This document shows positions 57,048 through 64,000 of a DNA stretch of 64,000 bases, in pieces. The notes beneath the pieces were generated by a model that saw nothing but the letters and a program-made list of their open reading frames with translations, was not told the origin of the DNA and did not search any database. Position numbers and translations under genes: made by a program. How positions within the stretch are numbered: the stretch's first letter is position 1; every line of letters begins with the position of its first letter. The stretch comes from Alcaligenes pakistanensis (lineage in GTDB: Bacteria; Pseudomonadota; Gammaproteobacteria; Burkholderiales; Burkholderiaceae_B). The DNA is taken from assembly GCF_014652815.1 (NCBI RefSeq), contig NZ_BMZN01000001.1:728888-792887 (forward strand). Direction: 5' to 3'.

Positions 57048-60000
57048 ATGAAACGCATGTTGTTCAATGCGACGCATCAAGAAGAACTACGCGTCGCCAT
57101 TGTTGACGGTCAAAAACTCATTGACCTCGACATCGAAACAGCCGGGCGCGAACAGCGCAAAGGCAACATTTACAAAGGGGTCATCACCCGCATCGAACCT
57201 GGCCTGGAAGCCTGCTTTGTCAGTTATGGCGAAGAACGTCACGGCTTTCTGCCCTTTAAAGAGGTAGCTCGCAGCTACTTCAAAGAAGGGGTTGATGTTC
57301 GTTCCGCCCGCATCCAGGACGCCCTGGTTGAAGGTCAGGAACTGATCATCCAGGTTGAAAAAGAAGAGCGTGGCAACAAGGGCGCTGCCCTGACCACCTT
57401 TATCTCGCTGGCTGGCCGCTATCTGGTTCTGATGCCCAACAACCCTCGCGGGGGTGGCGTATCGCGCCGTGTTGAGGGCGAAGATCGTCAGGAACTGCGC
57501 GAGGCGATGGACCAGTTGGACATCCCTCAAGGCATGAGCATCATTGCCCGCACCGCAGGCATCGGCCGCAGCGCCGAAGAACTGCAGTGGGACTTGAACT
57601 ACCTGATGCAGTTGTGGACCGCCATTGATGGCGCAGCCCGCGACAACTCTGCTCCCATCCTGATTTATCTGGAATCCAGCCTGGTTATCCGGGCTATCCG
57701 CGATTACTTCTCGCCCGATATTGGCGAGATCCTGATAGACACGGACGAGATTCATGAGCAGGCCGCCGCTTTCATGAGCGTGGTCATGCCCGACAACTTG
57801 CATCGCGTAAAGATGTACCGCGATGACATCCCCCTGTTCTCGCGCTTTCAGATCGAACACCAGATTGAAACCGCGTACTCACGCACCGTTCAGTTGCCTT
57901 CGGGCGGTGCGGTCGTTATTGACCACACCGAGGCCCTGGTTGCCATCGACGTGAACTCGGCCCGCTCCACACGGGGTGCCGATATTGAAGAAACCGCCCT
58001 GCGCACTAACCAGGAAGCCGCTGACGAAGTGGCCCGCCAGTTGCGCTTGCGCGACTTGGGCGGCCTGATTGTTATCGACTTCATCGATATGGAAGACAGC
58101 AAGAATCAGCGTGCTGTCGAACAACGCCTGCGCGATGCCCTGCATCTGGACCGTGCCCGCGTACAAATGGGCAAGATTTCGCGTTTTGGTTTGATGGAAT
58201 TATCCCGTCAGCGCCTGCGCCCTGCCCTGAACGAAGGCTCTCACATTACATGCCCACGATGCACAGGCACCGGCGTGATTCGCGATGCCGAATCCAGCGC
58301 CCTGCATGTCTTGCGTCTGCTGCAAGAAGAAGCTATGAAAGAAGGCACAGCCGCCCTGCACGCTCAAGTGCCAGTGGATGTAGCCACCTTCTTGCTGAAC
58401 GAAAAACGCGCCGACATCACCAAGATTGAATCGCGTCTGAACATTGCCCTGATCCTGATTCCGAACAAGAGTCTGGAAACCCCGCACCACATCATCGAGC
58501 GCCTGCGTCACGATGATCCTCGTCTGGACGAACTGCGCAGCAGCTATGAACTGGTACAGCAACCTGAGCAGCAAGACAGCCTGGTGCCGCACCGCAGCCA
58601 CGAGATCAAGCCTCGCCCAGAAGCCCTGGTCAAGAGCACCACACCTGCCCAGCCTGCTCCCATGAGCAAGCCTGCCGCTGCCGCAGCCGCCAGTGCAGCC
58701 GCAAACGACAATAAGCCCGGCCTGCTCACACGCTTGCTGAACTGGTTGTCCGGCAAACCTGCCGAACCTGCCGCCGAAGCAGCCAAAACCGACGCAAGCA
58801 AATCCGCGTCGGGTCGTCGCCAAGGTCGTCCAGGCCAGTCCAACAATGGCCGTGGTCAAGGTGGACGTGGCCGTCGCCCTTCCAATCGCCCGGCAGAAGC
58901 CGCTCCGGAAGAAAAAGCCAGCGCTGAAAGCAGCAACAGCAATACACGTGGTCGTCGTCGCAACACGTCGGCCGCTAGCGAATCGGCTCTGGAAACCCCA
59001 CAAAACACCAGCGCAGCACCCGCTACCACAGACGAAGGCAGCAGCAATAGCCGCAACCCACGCAATCGTCGAGGTCGTGGCCGCCAACGTCGCGAAGAAG
59101 GCAGTGCAGAAAACGTCGAGTTGAACAAAGACGCCACTAGCACCGACACCCAGTCCGAACAGGCTGCTGCCGTTGCCAGCGTTGCCGCTGTAGCTGCTAT
59201 TTCTGCCACCAAGCAAGAAGCGCAAAACCGCGCTGACCAGCTGGCAGATGCCGATAACGCCGATACCAGCGATAACCTGGATGCCGACTCGGACGAAAGT
59301 AACGAAAACGGTGCACTGGATCCAGAACGCAAGCGTCGTCGTCGTCGCAGCCGTCGTGGTCGTCGTAGCACCGACACCAACGCCGTTGCAGAAAACGAAG
59401 AGAACAGCGAAGAAGGCAATCAAAGCGCCTACGTTGCTCACGAAACGCCTAGCTTCAACCCCGCTGCCTTGAATGCGGAAGAGCAGGCTGCCCAAGCCGC
59501 TGCTGCACAGCCCGCACCCGCTCAGGTAACGGCAGAGGCACCAGCAGTTCAAGAGACAGCTCCTGTCGCCGCCCAGACCGTTCAGGAAAGCCCAGAAGCC
59601 GCTCCTGCTCCAGTGGTAGCCCAAGAAAGCGCTCCTGCACTGCAAGCCGAACCAGCAGTTAAGGAAGCGACCGCGGCCCAAGAGCCGAGCATCGCTGCTG
59701 CTCCTGTTGCCGAACAAGTGCAAACCCAGGTCGCAACAGAAACAGCCGTTGCTGTTGAAGCCCCCGTTGTTGAAGCTCCTGCAGTTGAAACTCCAGTAGC
59801 GGAAGTCAGCGCAGCTGAAGAAACCACTAGCACCCAGCCAGAGTCCGTTGCTTCTGAAGCAACTCCTGTCCAGGAAGAAGCTGCTGCACCCGCTGCAGAA
59901 GCAGAAATCCCCCAGGAAGCTCCAGCTGCCGAAGAGGTGACAACAACCGCTGCTACTGAGCCCGTCCGTGAAGAAGCTACAAACGTGCAAGCTGAACCAG

Positions 60001-60329
60001 TTGTTCAAGCTGCAGCCGTAGTCGCTGAAACCCAAGCTGCCGTTAAGGCAGCGGTTGAAGACACTACCGTTGAAGCCGCCGCAGTAGCAGAAGTCACAGA
60101 GGCTCCTGCAGCCGCAGTGGAAACATCGACACCTGCTGCCGAAGCTCCACAAGCAGCCGCCATTCCTCTGGATGACGTGCTGAACGCAGCTGGCATCGAA
60201 CTGGTAGAAACAGCTCGCTCGGCAGTGCAGGACGATTACCAAGCGGCTCCAGTCCGTTTGGGTCGCCCACGCAAGCGTGCAGTTCAAGCTGAAGCCAACG
60301 AGCCGATGCAACAGGTCGAAACGCAGTAA
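57048..60329 (+). CDS. rne: Ribonuclease E
   Basis: RNase E is the main endoribonuclease for mRNA decay and rRNA/tRNA processing and the scaffold of the degradosome. The 1093-residue product has an S1 domain (about 35-120), the 5'-sensor, catalytic Asp301 ([11 protein letters not shown]) and Asp344 (IDFIDMED), and the zinc link CPRC (402-405). After residue ~500 the tail is disordered: an amphipathic helix [12 protein letters not shown] (558-569) is a likely membrane anchor, four Arg-rich patches follow (589-610, 634-638, 670-684, 760-773), then an Ala/Glu/Pro/Val low-complexity stretch (about 805-1037) and a distinct end (1038-1080). It is divergent from rluC. Confidence 0.97.
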   Translation: MKRMLFNATHQEELRVAIVDGQKLIDLDIETAGREQRKGNIYKGVITRIEPGLEACFVSYGEERHGFLPFKEVARSYFKEGVDVRSARIQDALVEGQELIIQVEKEERGNKGAALTTFISLAGRYLVLMPNNPRGGGVSRRVEGEDRQELREAMDQLDIPQGMSIIARTAGIGRSAEELQWDLNYLMQLWTAIDGAARDNSAPILIYLESSLVIRAIRDYFSPDIGEILIDTDEIHEQAAAFMSVVMPDNLHRVKMYRDDIPLFSRFQIEHQIETAYSRTVQLPSGGAVVIDHTEALVAIDVNSARSTRGADIEETALRTNQEAADEVARQLRLRDLGGLIVIDFIDMEDSKNQRAVEQRLRDALHLDRARVQMGKISRFGLMELSRQRLRPALNEGSHITCPRCTGTGVIRDAESSALHVLRLLQEEAMKEGTAALHAQVPVDVATFLLNEKRADITKIESRLNIALILIPNKSLETPHHIIERLRHDDPRLDELRSSYELVQQPEQQDSLVPHRSHEIKPRPEALVKSTTPAQPAPMSKPAAAAAASAAANDNKPGLLTRLLNWLSGKPAEPAAEAAKTDASKSASGRRQGRPGQSNNGRGQGGRGRRPSNRPAEAAPEEKASAESSNSNTRGRRRNTSAASESALETPQNTSAAPATTDEGSSNSRNPRNRRGRGRQRREEGSAENVELNKDATSTDTQSEQAAAVASVAAVAAISATKQEAQNRADQLADADNADTSDNLDADSDESNENGALDPERKRRRRRSRRGRRSTDTNAVAENEENSEEGNQSAYVAHETPSFNPAALNAEEQAAQAAAAQPAPAQVTAEAPAVQETAPVAAQTVQESPEAAPAPVVAQESAPALQAEPAVKEATAAQEPSIAAAPVAEQVQTQVATETAVAVEAPVVEAPAVETPVAEVSAAEETTSTQPESVASEATPVQEEAAAPAAEAEIPQEAPAAEEVTTTAATEPVREEATNVQAEPVVQAAAVVAETQAAVKAAVEDTTVEAAAVAEVTEAPAAAVETSTPAAEAPQAAAIPLDDVLNAAGIELVETARSAVQDDYQAAPVRLGRPRKRAVQAEANEPMQQVETQ

Positions 60330-60340
60330 GTATCAGACCA

Positions 60341-60375
60341 AAAACGCCGCCCTAATCAAGGGCGGCGTTTTTTTA
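60341..60375 (+). terminator. Terminator of rne
   Basis: aaaaacgccgccct (60341-60354) and agggcggcgttttt (60360-60373) form a perfect stem with a 5-nt loop and a T7 tract. Confidence 0.95.
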
Positions 60376-60575
60376 TGCCTGTGATATTTGCTGATGTCAT
60401 TAGTCTTCTCCGCCTGCACCTTCACTCCTACTGCTGCCTCTGTCTCCACCTCTTGACTTGCCTCCCCTCCTAGCCCCTCTCTTATACTTTCTCAGCAATC
60501 AGTTTTTGCGCTCTCCGATGTTTCTTTTTTCTAGAGCCAACCTCCCCCTGGCAGCCCACAAAAACAGCAGACAAT
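60376..60575. other. Pyrimidine-rich spacer between the rne and accD terminators
   Basis: With the two flanking terminators this is a 304-bp gene-free stretch. The plus strand from about 60400 to 60495 is strongly C/T-rich. A 32-codon plus-strand frame starting in the rne terminator tail has no features of a real gene. I see no other element. Confidence 0.6.
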
Positions 60576-60608
60576 AAAAAAACGCCACCTGAACCCAGAT
60601 GGCGTTTT
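60576..60608 (-). terminator. Terminator after accD
   Basis: aacgccacct (60581-60590) pairs with agatggcgtt (60597-60606), one mismatch. On the minus strand T7 follows. It lies 26 bp past the accD stop. Confidence 0.85.
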
Positions 60609-60633
60609 CCTTCAGTCAACCTAGCCTTCAAAA

Positions 60634-61512
60634 TCAAGGATGGCGCGACACAGCCTCAGCAGGTTGACGAGTCAACAGAGCCAACAGCTCCGCCAATTTA
60701 CGCTGCAACTCACGGCGATCAACCACCATATCAATGGCACCCTTCTCCAGCAGGAACTCCGCACGCTGGAAACCTTCAGGCAGCTTCTCACGCACCGTCT
60801 GCTCGATCACGCGAGGACCGGCAAAGCCAATCAAAGCGTTAGGCTCAGCAATCACCACATCGCCCATAAAGGCGAAACTGGCCGATACACCACCCATAGT
60901 AGGGTCAGTAAGAATACTGATGAAAGGCAAGCCCGCCTCGGCCAACTCGGCCAAAATCGCGTTGGTCTTGGCCATTTGCATCAAAGAGAACAGACTTTCC
61001 TGCATGCGTGCGCCACCCGAAGCGGCCACACAGATAAAAGGACTGCGATTGGCAATAGCCGCTTGCACACCACGGGTGAAACGCTCGCCGACCACCGAAC
61101 CCATGGAACCAGCCATGTATTCAAACTCGAAACAAGCCACCACAGCAGGCACAGACAAAATCGTGCCGCTCATGACCACCATGGCTTCAGTTTCACCGGT
61201 TTGCTTGGCCGCCTCGGCAACGCGCTCCGTGTACTTGCGCGAATCACGGAACTTCAAAGGGTCCATAGGACGCGTGTTGGAACCAATCTCGGTCTGGCCT
61301 TCAGCATCCAGCAAGGACTTGATCCGGCCGCGCGCACCAATACGCATATGATGGCTGCACTTGGGGCAGACATTCAATGTTGCCTGGAGATCTTCCTTGT
61401 AGAGCACTGACTCACACGACGGACATTTCACCCACAGCCCTTCGGGCACGCGACGGCTGCTTTCAGGGTTGCGGTTAATTCGTGGCGGGAGTATTTTCTC
61501 GATCCAGCTCAT
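60634..61512 (-). CDS. accD: Acetyl-CoA carboxylase carboxyltransferase subunit beta
   Basis: AccD with AccA transfers carboxyl from biotin to acetyl-CoA, making malonyl-CoA for fatty acids. The 291-residue product has a zinc ribbon (CPSC and CPKC, residues about 31-53) and the crotonase-like core ([50 protein letters not shown]). The ATG at 61512 gives [10 protein letters not shown], the standard start; the frame opens 10 codons earlier. It follows trpA across a terminator-like hairpin. Confidence 0.97.
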   Translation of the reverse strand: MSWIEKILPPRINRNPESSRRVPEGLWVKCPSCESVLYKEDLQATLNVCPKCSHHMRIGARGRIKSLLDAEGQTEIGSNTRPMDPLKFRDSRKYTERVAEAAKQTGETEAMVVMSGTILSVPAVVACFEFEYMAGSMGSVVGERFTRGVQAAIANRSPFICVAASGGARMQESLFSLMQMAKTNAILAELAEAGLPFISILTDPTMGGVSASFAFMGDVVIAEPNALIGFAGPRVIEQTVREKLPEGFQRAEFLLEKGAIDMVVDRRELQRKLAELLALLTRQPAEAVSRHP

Positions 61513-61567
61513 TGTGAGATCCTGTTTTCGCTTAGCCGGCACCTGGCCCGCTAGCCTCTTTATTCTG

Positions 61568-61597
61568 AAAAAAAGCGCCTGTTCTCAAGGAACAGGC
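61568..61597 (-). terminator. Terminator between trpA and accD
   Basis: gcctgttc (61577-61584) pairs with gaacaggc (61590-61597) around a 5-nt loop. On the minus strand the stem is followed by gc and T7. It lies 33 bp past the trpA stop, so accD likely has its own promoter or depends on readthrough. Confidence 0.85.
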
Positions 61598-61629
61598 AGA
61601 TGATTCTATACGCGGAATAGGTATTTAGG

Positions 61630-62463
61630 CTAATTATCCAATGCCTGACGTATCTGCGCGAGCCATTGGCTGGCAGCTACAACCGCAGCTGCATCAACGT
61701 CCTTGGGCTCCTTGCCCGCATTATCCAGTACCGCTTGTTCCATGGTCTGAATCAACTTGGAACCAATGACAACTGCATCAGCGCTACGGGAGATGGCTTT
61801 GGCGCTTTGCGCATCGCGAATCCCGAAACCCACTCCGACCGGAATTTTGACGTGCTTGCGAATGCGCTGCAAGTGGTGCTCCACATCGGCCACATCAATC
61901 TGAGCCGAACCGGTCACCCCTTTCAGGGACACATAATACACATAGCCCTGAGCCAGAGCAGCCACTTTGGCAATGCGCTCATCGGTAGAGGTGGGTGAGA
62001 GCAGGAAAATGGTATCCACGCCCTGCTCGGTCAGCATGCGGGTAAAGTCTTCAGACTCTTCAGGTGGATAATCCACCGTCAGCACGCCGTCCACCCCAGC
62101 CTTGCCCGCCATCACGGCGAACTCGGCCTGACCGATACGTTCGATCGGATTGGCGTAGCCCATCAGTACCACCGGTGTTTCTTCGTCGATCAGACGAAAC
62201 TGCTGCACAATCTCCAGCACTTTACGCAAACCCACACCACGGCTAATGGCACGTTCAGCAGCTTGCTGAATCACAGGACCATCCGCAGTAGGATCAGAAA
62301 ACGGCACCCCTAATTCAATGACATCCGCCCCGGCCTGACGCAAAGCATGCATCAGGGCTACGGTCGCAGGCACCGAAGGATCGCCAGCCGTAATATAAGG
62401 CACCAGGGCGCAGCGCCCGTTCAAACCTTCAAACGTCTTTTTCAGACGCACATTACTCGACAT
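61630..62463 (-). CDS. trpA: Tryptophan synthase alpha chain
   Basis: TrpA cleaves indole-glycerol phosphate to indole and glyceraldehyde 3-phosphate, and passes indole to TrpB. The 277-residue product has the signature [19 protein letters not shown] (about residues 50-68), [11 protein letters not shown] and [11 protein letters not shown]. It follows trpB by 16 bp. Confidence 0.97.
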   Translation of the reverse strand: MSSNVRLKKTFEGLNGRCALVPYITAGDPSVPATVALMHALRQAGADVIELGVPFSDPTADGPVIQQAAERAISRGVGLRKVLEIVQQFRLIDEETPVVLMGYANPIERIGQAEFAVMAGKAGVDGVLTVDYPPEESEDFTRMLTEQGVDTIFLLSPTSTDERIAKVAALAQGYVYYVSLKGVTGSAQIDVADVEHHLQRIRKHVKIPVGVGFGIRDAQSAKAISRSADAVVIGSKLIQTMEQAVLDNAGKEPKDVDAAAVVAASQWLAQIRQALDN

Positions 62464-62479
62464 ATCAGTTCCCGATTGC

Positions 62480-63679
62480 TTACAGAGTCAAGCCGCCGTA
62501 TTCGGCGACCGTGTGCATGTCTTTGTCGCCACGACCGGACAAGCTGACCAGGATGATTTTATCCTTGGGCAAAGTCGGGGCGATACGAGCGGCATGAGCC
62601 AGTGCGTGCGAAGACTCCAGCGCCGGCATAATGCCTTCGATACGGCAGCAATCATGAAAAGCCTTCAAGGCGTCCTCATCGGTGCAGGTGGCATATTGCG
62701 CACGGCCACAGTCTTTCAGCCAAGCGTGCTCAGGGCCTACGCCGGGGTAATCCAGACCTGCAGACACCGAGTGCGTAGGCATGACATTGCCATCATCGTC
62801 CTGCAGCACATACGTGCGATTACCGTGCAGCACGCCAACCATGCCCTTGTTCAGAGAGGCCGAGTGCGCCAGCGTATCCAGACCACGTCCAGCCGCTTCC
62901 ACACCGATCAGCTCTACGTCTTTGTGCTCGATGTAGGGGTAGAAAATGCCCATGGCATTGGAACCACCGCCCACTGATGCCAGCACGTAATCCGGCTGAC
63001 GGCCTGCGTCCTGAGGCATCTGCTCTACGCACTCATCACCGATCACACACTGGAAATCGCGAACCATCATCGGGTAAGGATGAGGGCCAGCAACCGTACC
63101 AATAATGTAGAAGGTATTGCTGATATTGGTGACCCAATCGCGCATGGCTTCGTTCAACGCATCTTTCAGGGTGCGCGAACCGGATTCCACGGGCACAACT
63201 GTCGCGCCCAGCAGCTTCATGCGATACACGTTAGAGGCCTGACGACGTACGTCCTCGCTGCCCATATAGACTACGCACTCCAGGCCATAACGGGCGGCGA
63301 CGGTTGCCGTTGCCACGCCGTGCTGGCCTGCACCAGTTTCAGCAATAATGCGCGGCTTGCCCATACGGCGAGCCAGCAGAATCTGACCAATACAGTTGTT
63401 GATCTTGTGCGCACCTGTGTGATTAAGGTCTTCGCGCTTGAACCAGATTTGAGCTCCACCTAGTTGCTCCGACCATCGACGAGCATGGTACACAGGGCTG
63501 GGACGACCGACAAAATGCTTGAGTTCGTAATGGAACTCGCGCAAGAACTCAGGATCGTTCCGATAGTGTTCGTAGGCTGCTTTTAACTCGTCCAGGGCGT
63601 GGACCAGCGTTTCAGCGACAAACGAACCACCAAACTGACCAAAATGTCCATCCGGGTCGGGCAAGGTATAGGTTTTCAA
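62480..63679 (-). CDS. trpB: Tryptophan synthase beta chain
   Basis: TrpB joins indole and serine to make tryptophan with pyridoxal phosphate. The 399-residue product has the PLP Lys in [26 protein letters not shown] and the phosphate-binding [10 protein letters not shown]. It starts [21 protein letters not shown]. trpF, which often precedes trpB in relatives, is not here; relA lies upstream. Confidence 0.98.
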   Translation of the reverse strand: MKTYTLPDPDGHFGQFGGSFVAETLVHALDELKAAYEHYRNDPEFLREFHYELKHFVGRPSPVYHARRWSEQLGGAQIWFKREDLNHTGAHKINNCIGQILLARRMGKPRIIAETGAGQHGVATATVAARYGLECVVYMGSEDVRRQASNVYRMKLLGATVVPVESGSRTLKDALNEAMRDWVTNISNTFYIIGTVAGPHPYPMMVRDFQCVIGDECVEQMPQDAGRQPDYVLASVGGGSNAMGIFYPYIEHKDVELIGVEAAGRGLDTLAHSASLNKGMVGVLHGNRTYVLQDDDGNVMPTHSVSAGLDYPGVGPEHAWLKDCGRAQYATCTDEDALKAFHDCCRIEGIMPALESSHALAHAARIAPTLPKDKIILVSLSGRGDKDMHTVAEYGGLTL

Positions 63680-63708
63680 GGCTCGCTCTCTTGATTGACA
63701 AGAACAAT

Positions 63709-63730
63709 CGCGGGCACAACGCCCGCGAGG
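63709..63730 (-). terminator. Hairpin between relA and trpB
   Basis: The inverted repeat cgcgggc and gcccgcg with a short loop lies about 25 bp past the relA stop. The minus-strand flank attgttcttg is only moderately T-rich, so it is a possible weak terminator. Confidence 0.5.
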
Positions 63731-63754
63731 TTTAGGTTTACTGATTTTAGCAGT

Positions 63755-64000
63755 TCAGGACGCGTAACGGCGGGCACTGACGCCGGATAACTCGTTCAAG
63801 GCCGCCAAAGCCTTTTGAATTTGCTCGCCATCACGCACTTCAATCGTAAATATCATGCGTGTCAGCGAACGTCGGCTCAAGGTATTGATACCGGTCACGT
63901 TCAAACGCAGGCGGGCAAACACTTCCGACAGGTCTCGCAGAAGGTTGGGATGCTCTTGCGCTTCAATCGCCAGATCTACCGGATATTGAGTATCGCCCGT
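63755..64000 (-). CDS. relA: RelA/SpoT family (p)ppGpp synthetase, C-terminal ACT domain, 5'-partial
   Basis: An open minus-strand frame enters from the right edge and ends at TGA (63755-63757), giving 81 visible residues. They read as an ACT domain: YPVDLAIEAQEHPNLLRDLSE, then VFARLRLNVTGINTLSR, RMIFTIEVRDGEQIQKALA and LNELSGVSARRY. This is the regulatory C-terminus of long RelA/SpoT enzymes, which make (p)ppGpp on stalled ribosomes. The GV-ARR ending suits RelA better than SpoT, but the catalytic part is outside the window. Confidence 0.82.
   Translation of the reverse strand, partial: TGDTQYPVDLAIEAQEHPNLLRDLSEVFARLRLNVTGINTLSRRSLTRMIFTIEVRDGEQIQKALAALNELSGVSARRYAS

Noticed and set aside
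58200-60311. 703-codon minus-strand frame rich in Cys, Gly, Phe and Ser
   Set aside because: It mirrors the low-complexity tail of rne; Ala/Glu/Arg codons read backwards give this composition. No domain or start signal is seen.
60374-60472. 32-codon plus-strand frame after rne
   Set aside because: It begins at the rne terminator tail, has no ribosome-binding site and only reflects the pyrimidine tract.

Overview
The window is 64 kb of chromosomal, gene-dense DNA from a betaproteobacterium, most likely an Alcaligenaceae member close to Alcaligenes. That reading rests on gene order (kdsA/eno/ftsB; fabF-rpoE-rseA-rseB-mucD-lepA-lepB-rnc-era-recO; rluC divergent from rne), on protein flavour and on moderate GC. 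It is inference, because no database search was possible. I see no phage, insertion sequence, CRISPR array, rRNA or tRNA gene.

Layout. 1-4.4 kb (+): the 3' end of an RNA methyltransferase gene with a long Arg-rich tandem-repeat extension, an RDD membrane protein, Hsp33 and an orphan TadE-like protein. 4.5-16.6 kb (mostly -): ftsB, eno, a MarR/MFS pair with a divergent SDR gene that splits the usual eno-kdsA neighbourhood, DUF1330, kdsA, the stub of a lost VOC gene, pyrG, an aminopeptidase P, scoAB and a thioesterase. 16.7-33.4 kb: ETF-QO, a DMT exporter, acs, a UMF1 transporter, an NlpC/P60 lipoprotein, a DUF2325 gene behind a Fur box, cysB, mmsA with a divergent LysR gene, lptF divergent from pepA-holC, a BI-1 protein and a serine acetyltransferase. 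33.6-50.9 kb (all -): one co-oriented block from yceD-rpmF-plsX-fabHDG-acpP-fabF through the sigma-E cluster to lepA-lepB-rnc-era-recO, ending in a PIN protein and a RarD-like transporter. 51.1-64 kb: maf, an RsmI-like methyltransferase and an AmiD-like amidase (+); msrPQ, gph and rluC (-); rne (+) behind a leader of about 480 nt; then accD, trpA, trpB and the 3' end of relA (-).

How the genes work together. The long minus block joins phospholipid and fatty acid synthesis with envelope-stress control and with GTPase/RNase functions. scoAB, ETF-QO, acs and mmsA point to aerobic growth on ketone bodies, fatty acids, acetate and branched-chain amino acids. enolase and RNase E are both here and may be degradosome partners, but they are not linked genetically.

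Most of the window is core housekeeping. I found no multi-gene system that I would call wholly new. The best leads are the structured rne leader, the 42-residue repeats on the RNA methyltransferase, the Fur-controlled DUF2325 gene, the MarR/MFS/SDR insertion with its operator and catalytic-Tyr-less SDR, the short RecO, and the PIN gene coupled to recO.
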